DNA of 64,000 nucleotides from Takakia lepidozioides. Its lineage: Eukaryota; Streptophyta; Takakiopsida; Takakiales; Takakiaceae. Shown piece after piece: positions 19,000 to 29,145 of this stretch (its first letter is position 1; each line of letters begins with the position of its first letter). The DNA is taken from assembly GCA_030704615.1 (NCBI GenBank), contig CM060731.1, positions 21,080,001-21,144,000 on the forward strand. The letters run 5' to 3'. Made by a program: the position numbers and the translations under genes. The notes below the pieces were generated by a model. The model was given only the letters and a program-made list of their open reading frames with translations, was not told the origin of the DNA and searched no databases.

Positions 19000-19190
19000 T
19001 ACATATATATATTTGAGGGTATTTTTTAATGATTCAAAAAAGAAATATACATACAGCAGGGGTACTTTTTTAAAATTACAAATTTCTATATATTTACAGG
19101 AGGGGATTTTATAATCTTCAAAGTATGTACAGAGGGGTATAAATGATCCAAGGACCCATATACAGGGGGATTTTTTATTAGGCGGCGAAC
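19000..19190. repeat. AT-rich degenerate tandem units near the right end of the insertion
   Basis: Five loose units of about 35-45 bp each contain a pattern like tatacaggggta followed by an A/T run. Similar units occur in both orientations near the left end (18,195-18,260). They may be subterminal repeats of the insertion element. Confidence 0.5.
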
Positions 19191-19239
19191 GCACGTGATA
19201 CAGACATTTTATAAAGAGTGCACCCCCCAGGCTCTAACC

Positions 19240-19690
19240 CCTTTCCACAAGGTAACCGGGTAGAGAACCTGTTGCGGCTTATGGCTTAGACTACTAGGTT
19301 CGTAACATAAACCTGCACTTGCATCCACCGCAAGCACTCATATGGTCTGCTGGTCATCAACCCAGCCTCAGCATAAGAGAAACAATGGTGGTCTGACTGG
19401 TCATCACCCCAGCCTCACCACCGACAGCATGCTCTAGGATTGGCCGGTGATCAAATCTGGACCAACCTCCTATGAAAACAAGCGCCCACACAAAACTGAC
19501 ATGGCGCACAGTCAAGCATGCAGGTGTGGGGGGGATCCAAACACAAGAAAATCAAGACAGTAACTCTTCCACACCAAAAAAAACACTCCACAATGTCGCT
19601 CCTACAAAGACACTCTAGCCCAAACCCGGACTGACTCTTGCCTCTACCTACGGAAAGGTTTTGGCCTACATAGAGGGTGAAGACTACGAG
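19240..19690 (-). repeat. Gypsy leader/LTR region of copy A
   Basis: The reverse complement of 19,420-19,690 matches 28,880-29,145 upstream of copy C. Shared stretches include gatcaaatc(t/c)gg, aagcgcccacacaaaac, atggcgcacagtcaagcatg and ggatccaaacacaaga. The match ends close to the point where copy C enters methyltransferase sequence. It is the 5' leader or LTR of this gypsy family. LTR ends and primer-binding site could not be fixed because no complete copy is present. Confidence 0.65.
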
Positions 19691-20230
19691 GAAGAGAGAC
19701 TAAAGCATTCCTATCCCAGATGCTCTCATCCCACTAGTCTCCCCCTATCTCTAAACGCTCTTGCTCATGACCAACAGACATAACCTACCTTCTAGGGTCT
19801 CTCAAATAACTCTGCAAAAGCCTCAGATGTCTCTCAAACAATCTCCAAAGGCCCCCAAAGCCTGCCAAACAATCTCACTAAGGCCCCCAAAGCCTGCCAA
19901 ATCTTGGCCCTCAAGGACTCCAAAAAGTCCTTCAGACAAGTTGCCAAAGACTCCTTAAGCTCGCCAAATATTAGCCTCCAAGGACCCCAAAATAGTCCTC
20001 CAAATAGCCCTCCAAAGCTCCAAATGTTTGCCAAATATTGGTCTTCAGGGACCCCCAATAGTCCTCCAAACAGTCCTCCAAACACCCCTTCAAGAGCTCT
20101 TCAAGTGTCTTACAAAAGCTCCTCAAAGGACCCCCCAAAGATCCTCCAAAGGCAATACTCCTCCAGATACACCCTAGATCTCATACACTTTTAATGAAAA
20201 CGTATGGTAGGAAAAGTCTCTCCAGTTGTA
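19691..20230. repeat. Low-complexity ctccaaa-type repeat tract, no gene
   Basis: From about 19,795 to 20,165 the plus strand is a degenerate array built on tcctccaaa, gcccccaaag and cctgccaaa. The 83-codon minus-strand ORF here (FGGLFGGLL..) is only the translation of this repeat. Confidence 0.6.
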
Positions 20231-20400
20231 TCCATACACTGTTCACAAAGAGTATGGTGGGGCAGATGGAGCCCATACTTTGTTCACAAAAACGTATGTT
20301 GGGCAGAGGGGGCCCATACTCTGTTCACAAAAGTGTATGTTAGGCAGAGGGTTCCATACTCTGTTCACAAAAGTTATGATGGGCAGAGGGAGCCCATACC
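20231..20400 (+). repeat. 40-bp tandem repeat, about 4.2 units
   Basis: ccatac recurs at 20,233, 20,273, 20,313, 20,353 and 20,393, an exact 40-bp period. The unit consensus is roughly ccatactctgttcacaaaag followed by tgtatgttgggcagagggagc. Each unit holds a short imperfect palindrome (ccatac..gtatg). Confidence 0.85.
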
Positions 20401-21837
20401 TAGTTTCTTGAAGAGTATGGAGACTAGGGTTTGTAGAGTAAAGTAAGAAACACCTTCTTCATGGTATCTTCCCCCCTAACATGCATGCAAGATTGCATTA
20501 TCTTACTTTGCAATGCATTCATCCCAAATTGACAAGTTCCTCTTGATCTCCTTGGAACTCATAGCAAGCTAATGTGCCCAATGACAAGCGCCAAGCCTTG
20601 CTTGAATTTGAATTTTGTATGCCATCTTCATGTGCTTTCCCTTGCATGGGCTAGTCACACACACTTCCACCTCTTGACCTAGGTGTTCTCTTCATTCATC
20701 ATAATGTGTATCCACACCTCTATTCAAGAGCTCATCTTCTCAAACTTGAAGTCACAAGCCCTAAATAACATGCTCCACATAAGCATCACTTGCTTGATCA
20801 ACCATCCACCACAAAACTTAAGCAAAAAGGGAGTGAATACATGAGCTTCACCTTCCCCTTCCTTGTCTTGTCACATGCTAATGTATGGTTGAAGTTGTTA
20901 TGCATGCCGTGAGCCACAATCTCTTTTCTTCGTGAAGACCACCTCCAATGATCTCCCACATGTGCTCCAAGTTCTTCAATACTCTAGGCTTGGTTTCACA
21001 TCATCATGGATAGAATTCTCACCCACATGCTTCCCTTTGGAGTCATCTTGAGCTTCTTGATGCTCTCCAAGTGGTTGCTTTTGTTGTCTTCAAGCCCTAG
21101 CCTATGTAGCTCCTTGGCTTTTCTTCCACAACATGCATCACCTCATACACAAGGAATGAACTTGCTCACTTCACCTTCTAGCTCTCCTCAAACTTGAATT
21201 GGAAGCCACACTTGGAAAGCATGCTCCACACATGCGTCACTTGCTTGGTCAATCACTTGCTTCACCAAGAGCAATCCAAGAACTCATAGAACTAGCAAAA
21301 GCACTCCCTTCCAGCGCCGCCTTTGCTTGCTTGTTTGTCAACCAAATAAAACCCCACTTGGCTTCATTTCACCATGGATAGAACACCACTTCTTAGCTTC
21401 TCTTGAGCTACTCAATGCTCCTCAAGCTACCCTTGTTGTACTCCTTCTATTCCAACCCAAGCATGTGCCGCTCTTTGGCTTCTCTTTCAGACCATGAACA
21501 AGTACTAGAGCTTGCTCTTGAAACCCTAGTGTCTATCTTCTCCACACACAAGACGCTTCTCTTGTGATGCAATAACTCTTTTCCAAGCTCTCAAACCCTT
21601 AGTGCACATACAAGCACTTACCTTGCAAAACCATGCAAGCTTTGTGATACAAGAGCTCTCTCCTTAAGCTCTCCACCTCTATAGAGAAAAGTAATGCTTC
21701 TCAAACCCTAACATCCATGTTCTCCACGCCACAAGGATTTTCCTTTGCTACACCTGCAACACCTTGCAACACAAGAGCTCTTTACCAAGCTCTCTCCAAC
21801 ACACAAGTGCTAACCTAACCCTTATACTCCGCACTCA
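20401..21837. other. Non-coding repeat-derived DNA
   Basis: C/T- and A-rich sequence with recurring words such as catgctccaca, cacttgcttg and caagagctc (for example 20,769-20,812 versus 21,219-21,262). This indicates old internal duplications. No ORF over 65 codons and no recognised domain. It ends at the CACTA B terminus. Confidence 0.5.
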
Positions 21838-22510
21838 CGCTACTACGGGGGGCGGGGGGGGGGGGGGGGGGGGTTAGCGATGCCTCAGCGACCTCCAAAC
21901 GCCGCGCCTAGCGACGAAAATACACTACAGCGCCCGGGGCGCGCCGGGGACAAATTGCGACGTCGGGAAGTCGCCGCCACGTCGCTCCCGGAACGTCGCA
22001 TATTTAGCGACCTCGGGGAATCGCTAATCCCCGGGTCCACCTAGCCACGACAGCGACGGCCAAAAGACGCCGCCCTCCGGGGCGGCGCAATATGGCAACT
22101 CCGAGGAGTCACAACAAAGGGCAGGGAGGGGTCCATCCCTTCCCCTGCGTCATGGGGCCGTCGCAAGGACGTCGCCCATTCTCAGAATAAGCCATGTGGT
22201 GGCGTCGCCAAAACGTCGCAGCCTGGCAACGCCCGGGAATCGCCATGACGTCGCCACCATTTGGGGGCGTTGCTAGACCCCCATGGTAAGGAGGTTATGT
22301 AGCGACGCCCGGGAATCGCAGGGACGTCGCAGCCCCCGGGGGCCGTCGCTAGCTCCATGGGAGGGCACGTTCGTGTGCGACTCCCTGGAGTCGCAACAAC
22401 GACGCAGCCCCTTCGTGCGTCGCTAGCTCCATGTTGGTGGGTATGTTGCGACGGCGGGAATCGCAATGGCGTCGCTGGTCGCACCCGGCCGTCGCGCCGA
22501 CATCGCTGGG
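21838..22510. repeat. CACTA B subterminal repeats
   Basis: I count 8 gcgac and 15 gtcgc pentamers in this stretch, many in the context gacgtcgc or cgggaatcgc. Neighbouring opposite-strand copies can pair into short hairpins. It starts with a 20-plus G homopolymer that may be an assembly-sensitive site. Confidence 0.75.
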
Positions 22511-22960
22511 TGGGAGGGTAGGCAACTGGTATTTGGGGTGGGGGGGGGTTTTTTTTTTGTTTTGGGGGGGGGGGTGGGGTTTTCCTGGGGGATGGGGTGT
22601 GCCTCGTGCTTGCATGAAATGCATGCATTCTAATCTATAGGTTAGATTAGAATCCACATGTCCATTAAGGTTAGAATGAGGATCGAAATGGTAACTGAAG
22701 AAAATATATACATAAAGCGAGTACTACCTTTACATGTCTCTAACTGGGAACCATCCCTCACTCCTCATCACCTGAGTCATAGGTGTACTCGTCCAAGGAA
22801 TGCAAGCTACGTTGGGCATCCAAAGGATGATGAGGCCGAGTCCGAGATTACATCATCCTCAAACCAACCTCCTACTACTGGCTCTCCCCCATCCGGCCGA
22901 GCCACTGAACTACCCATCCCCACCCCTACCGATGCACTATCCTCCGTCAATTGTGGCGGT
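22511..22960. other. CACTA B, 3' flank of ORF1
   Basis: G/T homopolymers (22,538-22,590), then sequence with short ORFs on the plus strand only. No domain is seen. It presumably holds the ORF1 3' end and untranslated region. Confidence 0.4.
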
Positions 22961-24989
22961 CTTGGCCATTGAGGCTACAAGGGCCTTCCACCCCTGAGTC
23001 TTGCAAAAGTTGTGCTCGATGGCGGAGAGAGGCCTCTCAAACTTCTTTTTCTGCACATGACATACAAATGCAATGACAGATCAGAATTCATAATGGAAGG
23101 AGAAGCTAAAAAAGAAGAATGGGTACGACAAGAGAAAGAACACTTACGAATCGGATGACAAATTTCTTGCTTCCGCCGGGGCCCCACTTGTGTGTTGATT
23201 CCGCACACTTCTCGAGGCGGGCTGCAGTTGCCGCACGTCCCCTTGCGAAGATCTCCGCCTTCAGCTCTTCCCTCTCCCCTGCGATGAGAGCCTCCCAAGA
23301 TTCCTGTCCAGCCCAACAAAGACACTATAAATGTTAATGAACTCCATACCGCAATGAACATGCATTCAAAGACACCAATGACAACTGAAGTGCGTCTTAC
23401 CTTGGTTATTCCATGTGGCATGGTCGTTGGTTTGACCCCTGCCTTGAGTGCCTTGCGAATGGTTTGTCGCGCACGGTAACCTCTGTCTTTGAGGTTCTTT
23501 CCCACCAGCTCCAAGAGCTTCCCCTCATTCCACTCACCGGAAATGTGCCCTCAAGTGCTTGCACGAATGCTCGCCTATGGCGATGTGATTGGCGTGGCCA
23601 ATCAATATGCCAAGGGAACCACCTCGCTGCCAAGTCGAAGGCTACTTTTTTCATGGCCTCCCAATACTCACCAATGGGGTCACCAACCTTATTGGTCTCT
23701 AAGGGGGCACCTTCATCTTTGGCAAATCAAGGTTGCGGGACCCGAGGTCTTTACCTCGTCCATGCTCTTCTGAACTACCTCTCCCTTGTCTTTTGTTGCC
23801 CCGCTAATACCCTCCACACTCTGCACGCTCATCTGAACTAGCTCCCCCTTGTCTTTTGTTCCCCCACTAGTGCCCTCCCCCGGCTGCACCTCTCTCCTTC
23901 TACGCCTCTTTCTCTTACGCTCCCTCTCCTGGGCCTGTCCTTTCCCTTTCCCCTCCACTACTTCCCTCCCCCCCTCCACTACTTCTCTACCTTCCTTGAT
24001 GATTAGGGGAACCTCGAGGACACGATGTCTTTTCCTCTTCCTACCGTCCCCACGGGTAGGCACCACCACTGTCCCTGCTTTGTCGATGGCAATCCCACTG
24101 CTTGCCACAAGCTTAGCCACGAATGCGCCAAGCTCCTGAACACAAAACCCACAAAATTAGAAACAAACCAGAAACAAAATGAAAGGCAAAGGATAGAAAA
24201 AAAGGTGAAGGAAAGAGGCTCACCTTTGCGTCCATGACCTCAATGTTGCCCTCGGTCCCCGCTTGTGGTGCACCCCCACGCCCTCTCAGAATAAGGGTGG
24301 AAGCCTATCCCATGCACCCAATAGGCTCGCAGGCGGCGCCCCAAAGTCTAGGGTCTTCTTCATTGACCATTCAGGCGACGGACTTCGCAAGGGGCCCTCC
24401 ATAGCCAGTGTCACCCTCTCCTCTTCCCCCTCCCTTTCCCGTGCCCCCTTATTTCCCTCTTCCCTCTTCTTGTCTTCCTCCCTCTTCCTTTCCTCCTCCT
24501 TCCACCTCATTGCGGCCTCCTTTGAAGCCTCCCTCTTCACCCAAGGTGAGGAGGAACCCACCCCCTTCTGAGCCCCCCCCCCCCCCCCCCCCCCCCTTAT
24601 AAGCACTCTTGGCTGCAAAAGAAGGGGAAAATACATTTGGCGGTGGGGCTAAGATCAAGTTGCCCATACCTGGCGGCAGATCTGAGAATGTGCTTCCCCG
24701 CGTAAAAGTCAGGGCCCTCCATCAGCCTGTGGGGTGGCGTCCCAGCCTAAACATTGGGTGCACCACCCTAAAGTGGAGGCTCATCCCCAGCCTCAACCTT
24801 CAAGGGCGTGGAGGCCTCGACTGCCTTATGGCTTGGTCCTCTCACATAGCCGCCTATAGGGCTGGTGAGTTTGGACCAAGTGGACCGTGTCACACGGCCG
24901 TCAATGACGGGAGCGTTGTCAAGCTTCCCTACCTTAGCGGCAGGCGATTTCTGCTCCTTCAGCGGCGCCTTCTCCTTGTCCTTCGCCAT
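22960..24989 (-). pseudogene. CACTA ORF1-like gene (Transposase_24-like), multi-exon
   Basis: From ATG 24,989 the minus strand encodes a Lys/Ala-rich start with RVTRSTWSKLTSPIGGYVRG. A very Glu/Arg/Lys-rich region follows (about 24,260-24,560), then a basic linker (23,713-24,120). The C-terminal exons contain GKNLKDRGYRARQTIRKALK (about 23,420-23,510), WEALIAGE..ELKAEIFARG and STHKWGPGGSKKFVIRF (23,150-23,320), and ERPLSAIEHNFCKTQGWKA (about 22,975-23,050). The ..A-R..A-R.EK-C...H..G.GG pattern recalls plant En/Spm ORF1 proteins (Transposase_24), which bind subterminal repeats. Exon limits are approximate and a C-homopolymer at 24,578-24,597 interrupts one exon. Confidence 0.5.
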
Positions 24990-25146
24990 ACTACCAGCTT
25001 ATCCCTGCACCCACAACACTACTACCGTGCGATTTCACATGCCAAAAACCAACAAGGCCTGACCCTCCCCCTTCCCCTCTCTTCCTCTCCCTCTATCTTT
25101 ATGTCTCTATATCTTTGTCTCCCCCTTTCTCTCTCTGCTGATAAGC

Positions 25147-25463
25147 AAAAAATGAAAAGAGGGGGGGGGGGGGGGTGGGTGCTGAGAGCACCAGCACTTG
25201 CTGCTGCTGTCAGCCCCCCACCATTCCAAAAAGAAAAAAAAAAGGTGGGGGGGACTGAGAGCAGCAGCAGCAAGTACTTGCTGTTGCAGCTCTCACCGCC
25301 CCCCACCATTGCCAAAACCAAAAAATGAAAGGTCGGGGGGGGGGCTAAGCAGCAGTAAGTTGCTTTCAGCACCCCCCACCATTCCACAAACAAAAAACGA
25401 AAAGGTGGGGGGGGGGGAAGTGACTGAGCAGCAGCAGCTGCTGAGTCACCCCCCCCCAACCTT
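25147..25463. repeat. Array of four self-complementary hairpin units, about 80 bp each
   Basis: Units at about 25,147-25,226, 25,227-25,313, 25,314-25,385 and 25,386-25,463 share one plan: an A-rich lead, a G run (ggtgggggg), a palindromic core such as ctgagcagcagcagctgctg, then a C run (ccccccaccattcc). G and C runs pair as an outer stem and the CAG/CTG core as an inner stem, so each unit is a perfect-looking hairpin. The 145-codon minus-strand ORF here is a repeat artefact. Confidence 0.8.
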
Positions 25464-25527
25464 ATTTTTTATTTTTCTTCCCTCATCTCTCCCACTCTCT
25501 CCCTTTCCCTCTTTTCCCTCTTTTCCC

Positions 25528-25529
<2 letters not shown>

Positions 25530-25561
<32 letters not shown>
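25530..25561. repeat. (CT)n microsatellite
   Basis: An uninterrupted ct dinucleotide run follows a pyrimidine-rich tract, immediately before repeat X copy B. Confidence 0.85.
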
Positions 25562-25562
<1 letters not shown>

Positions 25563-25574
25563 GTCAAGTTAAAT

Positions 25575-26030
25575 AAACACAGTGTGAAACTAACTAGAAT
25601 AAATCTAATTATTTGTATTTAACACTTGGATTTAGTTCAAGTGTTAAGTCAGGTGTCAAGTTTAGTTTGACACCTGAACCGTCTTATCTTCACGAGAGCG
25701 TCAGTCGTGCGGCTCATCTCTCTCGAGTTGAGCCTGCACGACCGAGCTCCTTCATCGTTCAGAATCTGAGTGTGCTCATGAAGGGAGGATAGGTTGTTGT
25801 GGGGTGGAGTCCCCATAGCTTGGGGTGCCCCTGGCTTGACTACTATTTTAAAGAGTGACGGTGGTGGATTTCATGTTTCTTGTGTGAACAGTGTGTTCTT
25901 AGTTTCTTATCACTCAAGAGAGTTGACCTCTTACCTGTGAGTGCAAGGTAGGAGTTGAGGGTTAGCACTTGTATGATTACCTGTGTGTAAGTAATGCTTA
26001 GTTTGAGAAGCTTAAAAAAAGAAAAAAACA
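25575..26030 (+). repeat. Repeat family X, copy B
   Basis: Collinear with 3,593-3,974 (see that entry), but uninterrupted. It continues beyond the point where the CACTA element sits in copy A and ends with an A-rich tract at 26,011-26,039. It is probably a solo LTR or retroposon copy. Confidence 0.6.
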
Positions 26031-26039
26031 AAAAAAAAC

Positions 26040-26627
26040 ATGCAGGTTTCGATCATCATTGGTTTCTGGGTATATAGATGGTCCATGGAGGCAGGCTGCA
26101 TGGCAAGCAGGGGCAAAGAACTGGTCTCGTTCTACTGGTTGAGGATAGCGTTGGTTCTGGCATGAGGCCGCCGAGGCAGGACGGAGCTATACTGCGGGGA
26201 AGCAGCCTTCGTTTTGGTTGGTGAGGAGACATCATGGTGTAGCAGCGATTGGCCATTCGGAAACTGACCAAGTTCGAGACTTAAAGGGGTACGTGTAATC
26301 GAGCAGATGAGTAGAACTTCCGTGCCTGGAGATGGCCGGGCTGCTCGCCTTAGTTCGATGTGCACCGACCAGAAGCGGTCAGTGAGGTCGTGTGCAGGGT
26401 AACTGCAAGTGCATCTTACCTTGCTCCTCGTCACACCCACACAAACGCAGGGAAGAAATGAGGTGGAAGCAGACGTGTATGTGTCAAACTTGGTCTGCTT
26501 CCTGGGTTGGGGGATGATGTCTGCGTTCGTGAGTTGTAGATAATGGGTTGCAAGGTGGAGCAATGTTGAGAGATTGGACACGTCCGGTTCCCATGCTCTG
26601 AGTGTCGTGAGCAGTCCCGCACCTGCC
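26040..26627. other. No recognisable gene
   Basis: Overlapping minus-strand ORFs (26,056-26,271; 26,132-26,749; 26,431-26,751) lack recognisable motifs. Probably the decayed 3' part of the unknown ORF to the right. Confidence 0.4.
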
Positions 26628-27540
26628 CTACCTCCTGGGTGCCAACACTTTTTGTTTTGTAAGATGAAGCTGACGAGTGGTGCAGGGTACAGAAAGACTT
26701 GGAGATCGAACATGTGACCGTAGCAGTTCTCCGAGCCTTGGTGAGGCACAACAGCCGTTAAGGAAGAAATGGGAAAGAGTGACGTATTGTGTAGTCAGGA
26801 AAGGCAGCGGAAAAGCAGAATCTGATTGATTTTCTGAGGTAGCATCCTGGTCAATAGCAATACCATCACCGGCAACCTGCATGTTTCCTTCCTCCGAACT
26901 TCTCTTCGCTTCCTCTGCACCTAGGGTAGCAATTTGAGAGATGCCCACTCCAACATCATTTGCAGTAGAGCACACCTCACTCTCTCCATTTTCATCATTT
27001 CCACATTCTGGCTCCTCAATTAGAGAGCCTGGTCCTGCAAGTGGCAAACTGAACATACTGTCTGTATCAGGCTCCTCTGCAGGCAAAGCATATCTTTCCA
27101 CTGAAGTTGGGCTGTAGCTTTTCTTGACGCATGTGGGCACATTGGCAGCTGTCACAGTGGCTGTATCTTCTTTCTTAGCCTGATCAGAGTCTGGCAGTTT
27201 CTCTAGCATGTCTGGCTTTTGCTGCAATTGAACCGTACCAGGAGCAGGAACTCCAAGAGCTTCGAATGTGATTGGTAATGTTGAGGGGCTGTGGAATGAG
27301 CAAGAGATAGGAATACCAAGGAACTTGGCGTATTCTGCTGCCTGGTGGTGTCATGCAGTGCTCGGTCTATGTGAACAATCCAGAACTTGAGGGCAGCCTG
27401 TGCCAACTCCATGTAACGGCTTACACAATCAGTGATAGCAGATCTGTTGCTGCCACCTTGAAAAATCAGCACGCATGAAGGGCTGTAAGCGTTCTTGATC
27501 AAAGCTAGTTAGCTCTGGTGCTTTCCGGGGTTGCATTGTA
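26628..27540 (-). pseudogene. Unrecognised acidic ORF, broken 5' part
   Basis: A 199-codon frame (27,227 to 26,628) extends upstream in the same frame to an ATG near 27,536 through two in-frame stops. The N-terminal part reads MQPRKAPELTSFDQERLQPF, then AAEYAKFLGIPIS. The centre is acidic and Ser-rich (EEPECGNDENGESEV). No family is recognised. It could be the N-terminal (Gag-like) ORF of another retroelement or a dead host gene. Confidence 0.4.
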
Positions 27541-27985
27541 AGTGCTGCTGCTTTTGTTGGGAATATTGGTGCAAAGGATTAAGGCTCGGCATAGCTACGG
27601 ATCTCGACTGGAGGAGAGCAGGTCACTGGGAACCAAGAGCTGTTATGGTGCATTTGTAAACACAATTGAAATCCTGGGAAATATAGGTCACGCTGCCAGG
27701 GAGTCTGTGGTGAGAACTACATGAACACGTTTGGAACCTGTTAAGATAACGTGGGAACAACGTTTAATGGCGAGAACGTTTTGGTGTTAAAAAAAAAAAA
27801 AAAACCCTTTTTGATCTAATTTCAATGATTTAGAGCCTAATTGGTCATATCTTTGTCAAATGGACTCCGTTTGACTCAGTTTTTGGGGGGATAGCTGTAG
27901 AAAGGGGAAATCTACCTATCTGGTTTTAGTTTTTTGGACTCTGCTAAAAATCTATGGAATTTTTTGAGTGTGAGTGTGCTATGAA
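27541..27985. other. No recognisable gene
   Basis: Holds a run of 17 or so A (27,789-27,805) and AT-rich sequence. No ORF with recognisable features. Confidence 0.4.
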
Positions 27986-28806
27986 AGATCCACAATTCTG
28001 CTTCTAGAACCTGTTGTGGTCTACATGAGAGACAAATCTGGGGATGTCCTCCTTGTATGGCTGGGGGAAATGAGGACGTAATTGAAGGGCAGGTCTCTTC
28101 TCTTAGCCTGTGCACACAAGGGGACAAGACTTATGTTTCTCAAGGAACTCAGACTGATTTGAGTGGAGAGCAGTTGGACGAGTTGATTGCATACTGAAAG
28201 TCAGACATTAGCAATAGACAACAAACTGCTGTAGTTGGCGTTGAGGGCCTCAATATCGCTTTGGACAGTCAGAACTTTGTTGGAGCCAGCAGTTCTGCAG
28301 TTGTAAATGAAATACCAAAGTGGGTGAAAGCTAGGCTTGGAACACAGCCAAAGTCAGCCTCGGGCACCAAGGTGTTCAGCCACAAGGCCGTGGTGTACTG
28401 TAGTAGAGGAGCAGGAGCTACACAAGTTTGTGCAATCAGACATGGTTGCAGCCGGATACGCTCTACATGAGGCAACCACGAGTGGGGGTTCATTAGCAAT
28501 GAAAAGTTTGTGCTGCTTGAAGGAGATGCAGTCATTCGCAATGAGGACACCCGCAACCGTCTCAAAGCTTTCGAGTTGAGAGACTGTCAGACCCTACCTT
28601 TATTTTCTTTAGTGTTCAGTGAGCGGGAGATAGGGGAGTATTGCTTTGTCTTCACCTGGCAGAAAGAGGAGGAGGGTTGGTTAGAGCGAGCTACTGTAGC
28701 TTGGGACAAGGTTAGTGGCAGGTTTCTGGACATAGATATACCTCCTACACCTTACCATTATGCAGAGCGAGGCACTTTGAGAGAAGTCTGGCAGTTGATA
28801 GCATAG
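27986..28806 (+). pseudogene. Unrecognised ORF remnant with possible PHD/zinc-finger relic
   Basis: Pieces of plus-strand frames read CCGLHERQIWGCPPC (about 28,012-28,056), then a Ser/Thr-rich linker and IPKWVKARLGTQPKS. After a frameshift near 28,440 comes a 98-codon frame with GEYCFVFTWQKEEEGWLERATVAWD ending at 28,806. The CC-x11-C-x2-C pattern resembles the last half of a PHD finger, but the first ligands are not evident. It is followed immediately by the gypsy leader/LTR, so it may be the 3' ORF of a related element. Confidence 0.35.
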
Positions 28807-28879
28807 ATCTGGATTAGATCTTGCTTGGTCGGGCCTCTATTCTTCCCCTCCCTCTTGTTACTATTTCCATTACTTTGTA

Positions 28880-29145
28880 CTTGTAGTTGCCAAAGCCTCT
28901 CTTGGTGGAGGCCAGTCAATCCGGGGTTTTGGGTTGGGATATTCTGCAGGATCAGCACTGCAGATTGATTTTGGTGTGGGGGTGTTGATGTTTGATTTCT
29001 TGTGTTTGGATCCCCCCCAACACCTGCATGCTTGACTGTGCGCCATGTTGGTTTTGTGTGGGCGCTTGCTTTCATAGGGATTAGGCCGGATTTGATCACC
29101 GGTCAATCCTAGAGTATATTGTCGGTGGTGAGGCTGGAGTGATGA
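28880..29145 (+). repeat. Gypsy leader/LTR segment before copy C
   Basis: Homologous to the reverse complement of 19,420-19,690. It passes without a gap into methyltransferase sequence at about 29,145, so everything from the leader to methyltransferase motif I (Gag, protease) is deleted in copy C. Confidence 0.65.

Larger units (their letters stand above)
18157..19231. mobile_element. 1.07-kb insertion with terminal inverted repeats inside gypsy copy A
   Basis: The ends are inverted: CCTGGGGGGTGCAC at 18,157 and its complement ending at 19,231. They are flanked by an 8-bp duplication (ttctaacc at 18,149 and ctctaacc at 19,232, 7 of 8 matching). The gypsy leader continues on the right. The size and the 8-bp TSD fit a non-autonomous hAT-like element, but no transposase is present. 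Inside are two tRNA-like pol III box pairs, a 100-bp direct repeat and AT-rich degenerate tandem units. Confidence 0.75.
15119..19690 (-). mobile_element. Gypsy retrotransposon copy A (5' leader, Gag, protease, stub of DNA methyltransferase)
   Basis: From right to left: a leader or LTR segment (19,240-19,690, homologous to 28,880-29,145), a 1.07-kb foreign insertion (18,157-19,231), Gag with two zinc knuckles, a protease, and the first methyltransferase motif. It then fuses to copy B at about 15,118. RT, RNase H and integrase are absent. It is a close relative of copies B and C. Confidence 0.85.
21838..25100 (-). mobile_element. CACTA transposon B, left end and ORF1
   Basis: CGCTACTACG followed by a long G run and GGTTAGCGATG (21,838-21,880) matches the CACTA A terminus in the same orientation. 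A CpG-dense subterminal zone and a minus-strand ORF1-type gene follow. No transposase and no right terminus were found, so this is a second, incomplete element of the same family. Confidence 0.65.

Noticed and set aside
19834-20085. Gly/Leu-rich minus-strand protein (FGGLFGGLL)
   Set aside because: A translation of the ctccaaa repeat tract, not a gene.
20231-20400. CRISPR-like array
   Set aside because: Units are contiguous with no unique spacers, the copy number is low, and the genome is eukaryotic. It is a plain tandem repeat.
21847-21873. Long G homopolymers (also at 24,578, 25,160 and 60,991) as biological signals
   Set aside because: Homopolymer length is the least reliable part of an assembly. 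Kept only as a caution on nearby frames.
25022-25572. ORFs on both strands over the G/C-rich hairpin array
   Set aside because: Their translations simply repeat the 80-bp unit. No start context or domain.
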